A stretch of 64,000 nt of DNA from Puffinus mauretanicus. Lineage: Eukaryota > Chordata > Aves > Procellariiformes > Procellariidae. This document shows positions 13,073 through 26,400 of the stretch, one piece after another. Position numbers and translations under genes: made by a program. Position 1 is the stretch's first letter, and each line of letters starts with the position of its first letter. The stretch is from NCBI GenBank assembly GCA_023333565.1, contig JAJKFH010003908.1, positions 124,001 through 188,000 of the forward strand, given 5' to 3'. A model generated the notes under the pieces. That model was given only the letters and a program-made list of their open reading frames with translations. It was not told where the DNA came from and made no database searches.

Positions 13073-14693
13073 TGTTACACAGAAGCAAATGCTCAAGAAG
13101 CAGTGACAGAAATTGTTTTAAAAGAGCCAATGGAAAAGATGGCATGCTGCATGTTAGATCATGCCTTTAAAGCTACTATGTGCCAGAAGAGACTTATCAG
13201 TTGTATGAGAAGTGTCGGAAACTGTATTATAAGGTAATTTCTGAACTAAATTGAAGCCTTGATTTAGAATAGTTGGTTAAAGACTCAAGGAAAAACAAAA
13301 AATAGATTTGTAAAAGAAAAAAGTCATAGTGAAGTTTCTTTCAACATTTCAAAATAAGTTACTGTATTTTGACCCGTTTACTTTGTGCTCTCTAAAATGA
13401 GGACGTTTTTGAACATTTTTTTTGCTTGTTCCTTCTACTCAAGATTTGCCTTCTTGTAGAATGAGCTGGGTTTACTTTTATTTCTGCAAAGTTGGCATAA
13501 TATCTATTTTCAGAGGTACTTAACTCACATTAACTAAAAGCCAAGAGCTTTAAGTGAAAGTGTACTAAATCCATATGCCTCAAACCCAAAAGTAACAAAG
13601 GTGAAACAATGTCTAAGCTAGGCACCAAAATACCTTCAAAATAACAGTGGGATAACTTTGTAATGGCATGTTCAATTTGGGTAGGAATGTACCTACATTG
13701 TATTTGCTATAAGTAAACTTATCCCATATTGGGAAAAATATTTCCTGTAAGAATGGAACCTAACTCACTTGTATTTTGAAACAAAAGCATTTAGATACGA
13801 GGTGTCTTATTGCAAAGTAGTCACTAGTATAGTTTTGGCTTAAAGTTTCTTTTAATAATTTACCTGCTATGCAGTTAATGTAAACATCACCAATTTCACA
13901 GTCATTGTGTATATGATTTTTATGTGATCCATAAAGGTGGCCTGTTTTAAACTAATGTTATTTAGTTATGAAGCCATTTCATCATTGAGTAAATTAGTGA
14001 AATTCAGGTGACTTGGAATAATTATAATAACCCATGAAGAGGCACAAAAATTGATACAGGAGTACCCAACGGATATAGTCATTCAACGTTATGAAAGAGA
14101 AGACTCTCTCTTCTCAGCAACAGTCTAGAAGAGGTATAGCTTTGAATGACTGGCAGCATTGTAATTGAGAGTAGCAAGAACATTAATAGCAGATGTTCCA
14201 ATGGGTGGCGGGAAAGTGGTTCTATCATCTTAATTAAACAAACACATGATATGGGGACCATAATGAAAACAAAACAATGACAAAAAAGCAGTTAGAAATG
14301 AACAGACTACAAAGCACAAAGATACTGGAAGTTCAGACAGCCCAATTGCTAAGAATGAAAGCAAACTCGGTGATGTTAACAGTAAAAAGGATCTCCAAAC
14401 ACAACATGACCGCCCCTATAAATTTGATGAGAACAAGTTAGGGAATAACCTGATTAGTGAATTCAGTGCAGAAAACTCAGAACTTGAGCTTGTGAAAAGC
14501 AACTGAAAAAATCTTGAAATGGTAAATTAAAAAATGACCCAATATGTGAAGAGAAAGTTGCTGATAAAGAGCTCTTCTGGAAACTAGAGAAAAGCAAATC
14601 TTGCTACTGTTTGGATATGATGGCATCAAGGAAAATGTAGAAAAGAAAAAAAAATTCAAGCCTACTTGTTTGGATTTGAAGATCAGCATGAAG
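13073..14693 (+). pseudogene. Possible decayed coding relic, family not recognised
   Basis: Four plus-strand stop-free stretches have protein-like composition: 13073-13234 (54 codons, includes QEAVTEIVLKEPMEKM), 14033-14125 (31 codons, includes EYPTDIVIQRYEREDSLF), 14267-14503 (79 codons, includes SDSPIAKNESKLGDVNSKKD) and 14568-14693 (42 codons, includes LLLFGYDGIKENVEK). They are in different frames, lack a common start and are separated by stops. That fits an old retrocopy or lost exons, but chance open runs in purine-rich intron DNA are a real alternative. I do not recognise the parent protein. Confidence 0.22.
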
Positions 14694-15639
14694 TAGGACA
14701 AAAATCATGCTTTTCTGAAAAGTAAATGAGCTGCTACCAAACATATATAAAAGGAGAGAAAACAGGATTCATAATCTCAGCTAACCAAGTTTAGGATGAT
14801 GGCAAATGCATTTAAGTGGAAATTTGGAAAGGTTCATGTAACAAGATCAGTTGGCTGAAGAATAATCCTTCAATCTTTACGAGTTTCCCCAGAGCAGAGC
14901 ATTTTCTGCTCCATCCTTGCTCCAATATTTCTTTGGTAGTGGTTTGAGCTTAGAGCTACTTCTGACAGCATGTTTGGAGAACAGTCATAGCTAAACAGAA
15001 AAAAGTGACTTATTGTTTTTTTTCCTTTCCCTCATTAGGCGAATAACTTTCATCAGGAGAAAGAAAGAAAAGCAAGTTATATGTGGTCCAAAGAAGCCAG
15101 CTGCTGTGCAAGCTTTCTTTTCTGATATTGACTAAGAACTCAAATCAGTTCTCCTTTGATATTTAGTTTCTCTGAGATGGCAAGAGTTACAAACTGAATG
15201 TGGCACTGATCATGACTACAGAACAAGACATTAAAACATTTGTTACAAAATTTTTGCCTTTGAATTCCTGCAAGTATTGTTACTAGTTATATGAAACACA
15301 CACTTATTAAATTACATTTCAGTTATCTAACTGCATTACCTGAAAAAAAGTTATCCAAATTATGCACAAACATTTGTCTCCAATTTCTCCCAAAATAATA
15401 TCAACTTTAGCACAAATTCAATAGCTTTATTAATCTGCCTTTCTGAAACTACATAACTTCTTCTGTAATCTACCGAAAAGTATAGAAGTGATTATCTAGT
15501 GCTGAAAAGTAAGTATTTTTTGTGCTGTTTTAAGCACTAGTTTTAAGGCCATGCTGGTAAGAAAACCTTACTCTTAATGTCTTTATAAATAATCAGGGCT
15601 TGGCTTCCTTTTTAGGCAAGTGTTTTTTAGATTGTAATC

Positions 15640-15790
15640 AGTTTAACCTAAGCATGAGGAAAAACTTTGTAAAAATAAAAACTAAATGCTCTAAGAGGAA
15701 ATGGCTTGAACAGGTTTTTAGACAATGGTAGGAGTTTCCACCTATATACTGTTTTAAGTGTGTGTACAGGTAGTTCTAAATACTCTAGCT
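15640..15790 (+). mobile_element. Probable ancient CR1-like fragment
   Basis: The string around 15645-15745 (CCTAAGCATGAGGAAAAACT, then GGCTTGAACAGGTTTTTAGA, then TAGGAGTTTCCACCT) follows the order of the CR1 3' ORF2 region that encodes the NIRKHF...HWNRLP segment, heavily diverged. Boundaries are approximate. Confidence 0.4.
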
Positions 15791-18188
15791 CACTATTTTA
15801 CACTCATCTTGTGGGGGGTGAGGGCAGTATCAAACGTTTGAGCCGAGGCTTACTCAAGAGCTACCCACACATTGTGTGACAGCAAGAAGTTAGGAAAAAG
15901 GAATTAAAAAAAATATATGTAAAGCAGAATGGCAAATACAGAAAATATGCCATTTTTTCAATGATTCAAACAATACTGGCAACCATATCAAGACTAATGG
16001 TTTCAAAACTGTAAATATGATTATGGAAAACTGCACAGGGTTAAAAGGCTTAACTTGCAAAAAAATAAATAAGCATATAAGAGATTTCTGTTCTCTGACT
16101 CGGTAATATTTTCTTAATACACTGAATGACAGATTTAATGCATTGTGTTGTTGAAAACAAGCTAGATAGATCAAAGTAGTATTGGAGAGTCACGTGTACA
16201 ATAAAAATATTTGGAGTAAGTTTGTGCCAGCAAATCTTAGAAGGAAATAAAAGTTTGATAGCATAATAATAAAGTTTGATAGTACAAACCAGTCTTCATT
16301 CAAATCAAGTACAAAATGAGACTCTGACAAAGACTATATAGGGGAAACCCAGAAAATGCATTCAGATATTACACTGCTGAGGGATAAAGAAACAGGAAAT
16401 CTGACTATATTCCAAACTTGTGACTACCTGAAGGAAATCCTCTGATGTAACACACACTTTAATGACTGCCTTGATGAAAATCTGACCATAGAATCCAAAT
16501 GAAGGATGGCAAAAGGCATTACAGTTTCTGAACAAAATTCAGTCATTCCCTTTAAAGGATTAGACTGAGAACTATGGACTAGCTTCAGTCATATAGGTCT
16601 GAGGTTAAGAATTGCAGAAGAGGGCACTTGAAACAACAGTTAAACACTTCAGACATCCCCTAGACTGCTCAAACAAAATGCCTGAGGATATTCGTGACAG
16701 GTTTGTTTCTTCTCCACTGATAATCCAGAGCTGTTCACCAGAATGACCCCTGCTAATCTAACTAGTCAATTAGACAAGAGTACGCTTAGCAGAAGTATCC
16801 TTGATTCCTCTTGATCTGCGATATTGAAGAGCCACACTGTAGAAGGGGAGCCGGCTGATATAGGCCACACATGTTTTTCAGTCCCAAAGCCAATACCTGG
16901 TGTAGGGCATCATCATGAGTGGTCTAGCATTTGAAGACTAGAATCATTAGCTAATGTTCATAGGCAGTACGACTTCCTTTTCTAAGAAGTCTTACTTGCA
17001 GTCCTTCAAAACTTTCACATGTGGTTGAGAACACATGAAGCCCAAACTACTCTCTAAATACCTGTAGCTTGCTAAAACCAAAATTTTTAGCTCAGAGTGG
17101 GAAGGCTACAAGTAGAGTTATTCATGTAAAAATCAGTGATAATGAAGCACATAGACTATATCAAAATCAGAGTCCGGGTGCACTCAGGTAAATACTTTAA
17201 TAGGCTAGAGAGCATTTGTGAAAAACTCAACATGTGTAATTTATGGGACTTTAATATGGCCTTCTGTAGGCATACACCAACTTATCACCAACTTTCCCCA
17301 CGATAAACATAAACTTAGCTTCAACTACTTGGCTGAATAAAGTGCTCAGCTTTTCAGGTAGGTTTTTGCAGAGCAATTCTAAGGTATTCAACTATGATAC
17401 AGTCCCCAGAAGTACTTAATTTACAGACAGTTCAGATGTCTGCATACTTTTCAAATATAGGTAGAAATTTTGATTGCAGGTATGGGCATGTGCGAGAGAG
17501 ACTTTCCTCACTATTTACACCAACTCCAGTCTCTAAGATGTTTGGTGGTTATCCTAACTGGATCTACAACAAGATTCAAAAAAGTGTATTTAAATAAACT
17601 ATTTATTTAACAAACATGGTTATTTTATAGAAATATATTAAGATGATCACAAATCTTGGTAAAGTCTGGCTTAATCAAGTCAGAGCCCTGTCATGCAGGG
17701 GGTATTTTGCCAAAACCCAATTTTGGCTGGTAACACAAGCTGAGAGTAACAGCTTTCATTTGAACAGGTTCATGCCCTTCACTGTTAAGGAGGGGGAAGA
17801 AAAAAAAAAAGCACCTATCAATTTAAGAATTAAAGCATGACAAATAGCAGATGCTTTTTGTGAACAAACATCACATGATTTCCTACATCAGAAAAGGGGG
17901 GAAATATCTAAAAATGACTGATAACCTACTTCAAAAGGCAGTGAAATTGCTGAGTTGCAGAAGTGGACCTTATAATCAGGAACGATAAAGAAATTGTGCT
18001 ATTTCTTCTTCTGTAACCTGACAGAATAAATCAAGCAGTGTAAAGGGACTCATGGCAAAGACTTTTTTTTTTTTTTTACCTAAAGAAAGTAAAAAAAACC
18101 AAAGAAATGGGAAGTTATTATCTCATGACTACTATTGCTAAGAATCTGTGTTTTTAAAAAAAAAGTGGGGGCGGGAGGATTACATTAC

Positions 18189-18305
18189 CTGAAAGTCATC
18201 ATAGGGGAACAGTAGCATCTCACGTAAAGCATCGTTCAAAATCTGCGTTTTCCTCTGAACGATGACATTTTCATAGTCTATTGGTTCTATGAGCTTTGGT
18301 TTTGC
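18189..18305 (-). CDS. DOCK9: DOCK9 coding exon 2 (common acceptor exon, residues 39-77)
   Basis: Thirty-nine codons, starting AKPKLIEPIDYENVIVQRKT and ending LLFPYDDFQ. The acceptor is a pyrimidine tract ending CCCTAG, and the donor is CAG|GTAATG. The exon is phase 0 at both ends. The LIEPxDYENVI motif is shared by DOCK9 and DOCK11 and lies in the conserved N-terminal region of DOCK-D proteins. This is the first exon that every DOCK9 transcript should contain. The candidate alternative first exons in intron 1 all end in phase 0, which is what is needed to join here. A minus-strand poly(A)-tailed segment and a CR1 copy lie 0.8-2 kb upstream in intron 1. Confidence 0.96.
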
Positions 18306-19090
18306 CTAGGGAAAAAAAAGAAAGGAAAATCAATTCAGGTATATTGAGGAAAAATTACAACTGTTGACTCATTTTAAGAAGTTACTGCAGAATGAGATTT
18401 CATCTATCTCGAAAACTACAGTATCCAAAATGCACATTTTATGTCACACTACACCGTATGTATAAGTGCAACTGATAATTAGAGACAAGCATGCTATTTG
18501 CCTCAGAAGGAACAAACAGAACTACTTCACAAAATGCACTGAGTCAGAGCTTATTAGAATAATCTTGCATGTATTTTTCACTGCAAAAAACATTATAAAG
18601 AAATGACTAGTCTCTTCCATCGGTGGTTACCTTTGCTTGATACTGCCTAGAAAGCTCTGATCTGGGTTTAGCAGGGATTAAAACAATCTTAATTCAAAGC
18701 TAAGATTGGACTTTTTTTTAATTCAGTAGTAACCTGCAGTAGGGATAGGCTAATTGACATTCCTCCTTCTCTATAGTTTTGTCAAAATTCTCACAGGTCA
18801 TTTGCTTCCTCTTAATTGCATGAGTAGCTATCGTCAGTTACTATGTATTGATTCAACATTTAAACCCTATACCACTGTCAAGGCATTACAGCTGGCTGTG
18901 CACAATCAGACAGAAAAACCTTCACCCTGCCAAGCATTCTGTTAAGTGGTCAGATGGCAAAGCAAGTTTAGAGAGAGCTCTCAATGAGGCAGCACTGCCT
19001 GGGAGCGTGCAAACTAATGCAAAGCTGGAGTTATAATCTAGCTTGCACTTTTTGTGACTAAAATTGTATATCACAGTATCAGACATAAAA

Positions 19091-19094
<4 letters not shown>
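18306..19094 (-). other. DOCK9 intron 1, 3' end
   Basis: AT-rich sequence upstream (in gene sense) of exon 2, including its pyrimidine tract at 18307-18325. Nothing else recognised. Confidence 0.8.
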
Positions 19095-19128
<34 letters not shown>

Positions 19129-19340
19129 GTGGCAATTACAAGAGACTTTCCAATTGATACTTTATTAAGGTACTAATTTCAAAGTAAGGTATTAAACATA
19201 AGAACGGCAGCAAGACAGCTTATGCCATCATTATAGCTGATCAGACAAGATTAGATTTTTTTTATATATATATATGTATATATTTGCATAACTTATGTAA
19301 ATAACCTTTCAAATTCCAGCTGTACTGCACAGAAGAAATA
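19095..19340 (-). other. Poly(A)-tailed, 3'-UTR-like segment
   Basis: On the minus strand this segment reads as AT-rich 3'-UTR-like sequence, an AATAAA signal (plus-strand TTTATT at 19161-19166), 36 more bases, then 30 consecutive A (plus-strand T at 19095-19124). That spacing is what a retrocopied mRNA 3' end looks like. Its 5' continuation would be cut by the CR1 copy that starts near 19350. The parent gene is not identifiable. A (TA)n tract lies at about 19261-19274. An ordinary homopolymer beside a chance hexamer cannot be excluded. Confidence 0.35.
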
Positions 19341-19349
19341 TCTTTATAT

Positions 19350-20404
19350 CTAGCAGAGCTCAAAGGGTTGTAGTGAAGGGGCTACATCTGGCTGGTGACC
19401 AATCACCAGTGGTGTTCCTCAGGGTTCAATTCTAAGGCCAATCCTGTTCAACACATTTATCAACGATCTGGATGCAGGAGTTAAATACACCATTAGCAAG
19501 TTTGCTGATGATACCAAACTGGGAGGTGCTGTTGACTCTCTTGAGGGACAAGAGGCCTTGCAGAGGGATCTAGATAGATCGGAGCATTGGGCTATGATCA
19601 ATGGGATGAAATTTAACAAGTCAAAATGCCGGATTTTGCACCTAGGACAGAGTAATGCCAGGCACAAGTATAAATTGGGAGAGGAGTGGCTGGAGAGCAG
19701 CCGTGCAGAAAGGGATCTGGGGGTGCTGGTCGACAGCAGGCTCAATAGGAGCCAGCAGCGTGCCCTGGCAGCCAAGAGGGCAAACCGCACTGGGGGTGCA
19801 TCAAACACAGCGTAACCAGCCGGCCAAAAGCAGTGATTATCCCACTGTATTCAGCATTGGTGCAGCCTCACCTGGAGTATGTGTGCAGTTCTGGGCCCCA
19901 CAATTTAAGAAGGATGTGAAGGTCCTTGAATGCATCCAGAGGAGGGCAACAAAGCTGGTGAAAGGGCTGGAAGGAATGTCCTGTGAGGAGCGGCTGAGGA
20001 CTGTGGGCTTGTCTAGTTTAGAGAAAAGGAGGCTGAGGGGCAACCTCATTGCTCTCTACAGCTTCCCAAGGAGGGAAAGTGGAGAGGGAGGTGCTGAGCT
20101 CTTCTCCCTGGGATCCAGTGATAGGATCCCAGTGTGGGAATGGTTCACAGCTGCGCCAGGGGAGGTTTAGACTGGACATTAGGAAGCATTTCTTTACCGA
20201 GAGGGTGGTCAAACACTGGAACAGGCTTCCTAGGGAGGTGGTCGATGCCCCAAGCCTGTCAGTGTTTAAGAGGCATTTGGACAATGCCCTTAACAACATG
20301 CTTTAACTTTTGGTCAGCCCTGAATTGGTCAGGCAGTTGGACTAGATGATCATTGTAGGTCCCTTCCAACTGAAATAGTCTATTCTATTCTATATTCTAT
20401 TCTA
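19350..20404 (+). mobile_element. CR1 retrotransposon, 5'-truncated, reverse-transcriptase remnant
   Basis: Plus-strand CR1 of about 1.05 kb, opposite to DOCK9. It retains the reverse-transcriptase core in order: GPILFN...INDLD, then FADDTKLGG (the catalytic FADD box, near 19500), then the long C-terminal block with [20 protein letters not shown]. An in-frame TAA near 19813 and frameshifts follow, and the copy then reads on to NIRKHFFT / [11 protein letters not shown]. The 3' end carries the GATGATCATTGTAGGTCCCTTCC tail motif and an ATTCT-type short tandem tail, as in CR1. Coding capacity is broken, so the copy is inactive. Confidence 0.95.
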
Positions 20405-23400
20405 ATCTTTACTATATCAATAGTATTCTTGAGAAACCATACAGGTCTTTTCTTCATCTAAAAGTGAATCAAATACATATGTTTTTCAAGGAATTAGGAA
20501 AGCTTTAGTCAGAGAAAGTTACCAAAGTTTTCAGGCTTAGTTCATAGGCTACTCAAAAGTTATTTGGGATTCCCTCATATCTACCATATGGTATTTTTAC
20601 TGTTAAGAAAAATGCAAGAACATAACAGAGCATAACAGCTGAAAAGGGCAAAAAAGCAAAACCTGGAAAATAAATCTACAAAAAAAAAGATGAACAAAAT
20701 GTAGCTTTGTCAGCAAAAATAGCTACCATTTACAATCACACTGGAAGGATTTACTAAAAGTTCGTAAGGTAACAACATGCTCAGCACAGGCCAATACACA
20801 CTGAGCTTGCCATCTTTCTCCTCAGAGGAGATGGAGAACAGCTGTTCAGTTTGCTGTATATTGTACCCATTTTGAGAGCTTAGCACCTGAACCACAGCTG
20901 CTGCTACATCTTCTCCTCTCCTTCCTGAACATGGCTTATCACAAAGCCATGGTGTTAGTTGAGAGAAGTGTCCTTGAGAAAAGGATTAAGCTTATGTTCA
21001 TGCACGCGTCTGTAGCTGAAGTGGTTGGACCATTTTGACTTAGCTCAGAAAAGTACAAGAGAAGCACGTAAACACAGCGTAAGAAAAGGTTACATTTTCT
21101 TTAATGTACTAATTACACAAAATATTTTGGTTGCAAGAAAACTTTCTGAATATTCTGCCTTTGAATATTCAGACTGCTGCAATGAATCCCAAACTACTGA
21201 AATGGTGTGCTCCGAGCTTCCTTAGTACTCAGAAGGCAGATGCACCTTCTTCACCCAACTATTTGACACATTTCTTAGATGCAGTCTCTACCAAATTACC
21301 CCTTCACAAAATTTCAGGTTGAACAGCCCCACTGTGCCAGATTATCATAACAAGTTCTGATTCCAAAGAAATTCCAGTAGCTTCACCTACCCTTTCCAAC
21401 TCTTCACCAAGGCACTAACCATCCAGTATAAATTTGCTTCCTTAAGCACATGAGATGGGGATAACACAGAGTACGAAGAGCCCCTCAAACTTTACTGCTC
21501 TTTAAATGAAGTACAAGACAACACTTATCATTCCGAAGGCAAGACACCCTTTGCTCATCTTTCTCCCACTTTCAATGTAACAGGTCTCTCTCCACCGACA
21601 CAGGCAAGCAAGATGCTCACGTGCCAATCACTGAGCTTGAGCTCTTGTGCAGTATAATCTTATGTTAAAACACGGCTTAGAGACTACTACAGTACTATGG
21701 CCAAGTCAGCCCATTTGGTCAAGCTGGCCTTTACCACGTGACCATGCCTTCTGAAGAGTTTGTCATGAGAAACTATATGCAGTGTGCTGCAGTGACAGGT
21801 TTATTTGAGTGTAGTGCAGGATGGCTGACCTTTAGGAGAAACAAAAATAATTACTCCAAATTAAACTGGGTCTAAGAAATTAGTAGGGGAGAAAGACCAT
21901 TTGAGTTGTGTATACAATCAGCCTCTTCTGTTAGCTAAAGATTTGGCTTCACAATTGGCTTAAATTAATTGAAAGGAGGGCTGACACTAGAAGGACCCAC
22001 TCTCATGCCACGTTCCTGAGCCTTCTCACGCTAGTACCAGCAACTGAACAGTCGTATTTTAAGACAGATTAGGAGTGGTCTGGCTTTAGAGAGCTCCTCC
22101 CAACCAGCAAGCTTTCAGCCCAGATTGGCTCTCTGAAATGCTGATCAGATAGCTGCATGACCATTTGTGCCAATAGATGGGAGCTGATGGGACCCTTTCA
22201 GAAGCAGGAGAGATTCAGATTACTAAACAGAACATGAAACTCTGTCCTTATTAAAAGCTGTTGCAAAAGCATTTTTTAATTCTGTTACTCAGCTTCAGTG
22301 CAGCTCAAAATTTTTAAAATGTCCTTAAAAAAAAAAATTTAGGCCACATATTTTAATATACTTAAAATGCAATTTGGGAAACCTGTTAAAGGAAAGAAGA
22401 AACATATACATGGTCAATACAGTCAGAAGGTTCAACATATCAGGACATCTACTACCTGAACTAGCAAGCAGATAGATCACAGCACTAATTCCACTAACTG
22501 GTAGCAAGGGAAAGCTGTCTCCTCAAATGGGTAATGGATTTTTATGTGGTGCTGCACATGATCAGCATTTTCATCCTTTCCTCCCTGGTGCTGAAGAGCT
22601 ACATCCATCCTCCTGTTAATTCTCTTGGGAAGGCAACAGGTGAAGACTGGAAGAAAGCTAGCTCTGGCTCCTCTCATTTTACCAGCAAAAATAGAGGAAA
22701 AGGATTAGTTTTAAAAACAGTGTAACTAATATTTTATGGGCACACACACACAATCACTTCTCTAGCACAGCTAGTTCAAAAACCAAAGATGCATATAGTG
22801 CCGCTTCAGAAAGCATCCAATTCATTGCAAATGCACGTCTCTACCCTATAGTCACAAAACAGGTCCACCACAACCATAAAATTGATAAAAAAGAATCTTA
22901 AAAGAAAATGAGCTTTGCTCACATTTTGCTTACATGCTGTAAACACAAAATTAAAAAAGAATCCTCCCTCATTAGAAGCTTTTAAAGAATCTAAAGCTCT
23001 CTGGAGCTGAGGCCCTGAATATACACATGTCCTCTAAGTTAATGGAACACAGAGATAGTTAGTGGTACTAGAAAACTACACTACCTTCCTATTTAATCAG
23101 TAAAGTACCCGATTTGCAGAAATATCATTTCTATAAACATTCATGAAGAATTTGCTTCCCTAGGTTTCTCTAAAGTGTTACTCACTTCTTTCTTAGTCAT
23201 TTGTCAGATTCAGAAGGAAGAGGATGTTTTATCAGTTTGAACCAGATATGAAAAAAGAAAACAATAAACAGCACACTGACGTTGGCATTTAGCCAAACCT
23301 ACAACACCACAAGGAAGCAGATTCTCTCTCAAGCTCTTCTTCAGAAAAAAGATTTTCCGGTCTATTATTTCATGTAATATAAAAGAAAAGATACTGGGAG

Positions 23401-26400
23401 GTACAGTATTGTTCAATATGATTTATGGACCAGCTGATACAGATAAAACCCAGCCCCATCAAAACTGCAAAATAAGTCTACAGGCACTAAAAGTTTGTCT
23501 TTCAAACAAGGCTTAACTTTTCCTATTAATCTGCAACAAGCAACATTTTTATTTCCGTAATCTAAGAAAATGTTAAGAGCATAGGGCTTCATGGGGTCCA
23601 GCACTCAAGCTAGCCAGTGCCGTATTTGGAAGATAAAACAGCAAAGTATCTGCCGTATGACTTTGGTTTTTGCCAGTGCATTATAGGTATGGAAACTTAT
23701 CAGAAATAAGGAGCATTTCAAAACAGCAGTCATGACACCCACATGGTAACCATTTTAATCTGCCAGAATACGGGTTATCTATTTGGACAAGCAGTGTCAA
23801 AAGCCATCAGATAAAAGGAATTTTAAGTTAGGAGTTCAATGATTGCCTACATTATATATTACTGAAAAAATAATACAGTACATTTTTTCTTGTATGTTTA
23901 AATTGAGACAAATGTTATCTTCCTCTTGTCTTCTCACAAAATAAAGGATGGTCAGGTTAAGCACACTGGGTATTGTTAGCCTCATGCTACAAAACATCAT
24001 TTACCTTACAAAAACATATTTAGCACATGCACCTGCAAATTAACAAGTCCCCATAAAGAGTAGAGTGGAGCTACAAGCACTAGTAGGCAACACAGCATAT
24101 GAATTGATGAATATATGGTGTTCCATGTTTCTCAACATTGGCCTGAGGCAAGCCACTTTGGACAAATAAGACTATTCAATACTAAACATGGGCAACCGCT
24201 CCCTGTATCTTTTTGTCCCACAACCACAATAAACTCAAAATAAAGTGTCCAGATTGTGTTATTTTTTAATCAGCTTAAAAATGCATTCAAAAAATTATAT
24301 GTATCCTAGAGCTTATTCTTAAAAATTACATTACTCATTATCCCCTTTCTTAGGTATGGTTAATTTTGTGATGTAAACTTTGGGCAGTGGGAGGGAATAA
24401 GCTGCTATAGGTTTATGTAAAAAAATACCACTATGCATATATTTAAGCAACAATATGCTTTCATTGACAAATTCAAAACTTTTAAGTCTCTAGGGCTTGA
24501 AAGAATGAAATGCATTAAGTCACCTGTTTTCATGCTTACATAAACAGACCAGAAGTGCTTACCGGGGCTACAGACACACAGTGAGCCATACAAAGAGTAG
24601 ACAGTTATACAAGCTTTTTTGCAAAATGTTTCTTTAAGAAACAATAATTAACTTTTCCTCCTTCCCCCCCCTCGCCGCCAGTTTAACCTGAAAGCCTGAA
24701 AACTCTTGTTCTATTGCTCACCCAAGTCTTCAGGGGGCTGTAACAGAAGAGAATGGGGGTTTCCAAAACTCAATGAACACAGTCTAAATTACAAAGCATT
24801 GTGCTTTTATTTATAAAATATTTCATTGATGGTCAAGATCCATTGAAACACAAGAACACTTTTCAGAGCTCAAACATTTTGATAAGACCTTCTGTATTGC
24901 CAGTATTTACCTCAGGTTGTTAATATGGATGCAGTTCCAGTTGTTCAGTTTCTAGCCTCCTCTGTGATTTGCTTTACCTTCAAATACAAAGTAAGCATGC
25001 TGTGTCCTATGAAGTTCTCTTATCAGCGCAGAAACTTCTAACACTAGAATCAAACTTGGGCAATGCTCTGCTGGACAGAGGAGCTCAGGTGTCTTACATT
25101 TTATACTGCCAGTGCATTTCCAAGCAGAAAGATGGCCTCCAGAAGTTCCAACTTCCCAGAAGCATCACCTGATTTGATAAGCAGTTACTACTTCTGACTA
25201 TCAAAATGCAACTGGACAGCACATGTACTAATTTGGGAACTTCTACAACAGCTAGCACAACAGCAGTTCATCCCAAGTAAGGTTTTGAGGCACCACCCGG
25301 AAAATCTAAATGCTTTTTCCATGGGCTCTTCCTGCTTGTTAACCACAAAAGCAAAGTTATGACACAATCTAATTCAAATTGCAGGAAAACAAGAGAGCAC
25401 ACATACTAACATACTGGCACTGAAAACAGCAGATGACTTCTTTTGTGAGCCTAGGAAAAGTTAATCCAGGTACAGTGCTCAATCAAATAACATTGTATCA
25501 ATATCACATGGGACGCTTACGGTTATAAATACTCAGTTCCCTCAATACTCTAGCAGGGAGTCTGTGAACTACATTTGAAAGAATTAAATGAATACCACAG
25601 AAAACTTGTTCCTTCCTTCTGTCTCATCTTTATAAAAAATACTCAAAAACCTCAAGTGCTAGGTAAATCACATCATAATTATCCATAAAAAAGAATACAT
25701 CCACACCTGAAAGAATGTTTTAGGCAACAGTCGATGAGAAGTATTACTACAGTAAACCAGAAGCCTCCTGTTCCTAATGCTTTTGCGCATTGCTAATACA
25801 ATTCTAAGGTTTCTAATCCAGAAAACAAGAAGTTCTGCTGTTACAGAACTGTTTTGTTACACCAACTAGCAACGTTATCAGTCTTACTTATTACCTTACT
25901 GCACCCTATACGGATGAGAAAATACCTGCTTTCACTGTGGCAGTAAAAATCTACTGCAACATCACAACCCAATTAAATAAAAATGGACCCAAATGTCGGT
26001 GTTAAATGAAACATAGCACCCTACTTCTTGCTTTGTGCCTAGCAGTATGCTTAGTGCAAAGTGTCCTGCACCACTTCATTTAGTTTACCTCAATAAACTA
26101 GACAAAAGCAGAAGCAAAAAGGGATATTATACCATCTATAATTATATGCCATATATACGCTTGTCTATATATGTAACAGATTAAGACCAAAATAGCAACT
26201 GAAATGACAACAAAGACATTTTTTGCTTGACCCATGTGGAACCTAAATGTTCTTCCCTTGAAATATTGACCTTTGTTTTGAACATACTCTCTTCATCTGA
26301 AAATGAAAAAAGGGAGGGCAAACACTGGAGTTATATTAATCCACGAACATTAAATTAAGTAGTACCTGGAAAACTGTAAGGATGTACTTCATAAATGATT

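Larger units (their letters stand above)
9991..18188 (-). other. DOCK9 intron 2
   Basis: An 8.2 kb intron. It contains AT-rich simple sequence near 11420-11475, a long-stem inverted repeat at 12161-12247, coding-like plus-strand relics at 13073-14693, an old CR1-like scrap near 15640-15790, and a T-run near 18063-18079 close to exon 2. The remainder shows nothing identifiable. Confidence 0.85.

Noticed and set aside
24563..24589. Nine-codon possible first exon before CCG|GTAAGC
   Set aside because: Very short and weak start context (T at -3).
24704..24760. Good acceptor (TTCTCTTCTGTTACAG) followed by a donor (GG|GTGAGC) 16 bases later on the minus strand
   Set aside because: A 16-base micro-exon would break the frame between phase-0 exons; treated as chance.
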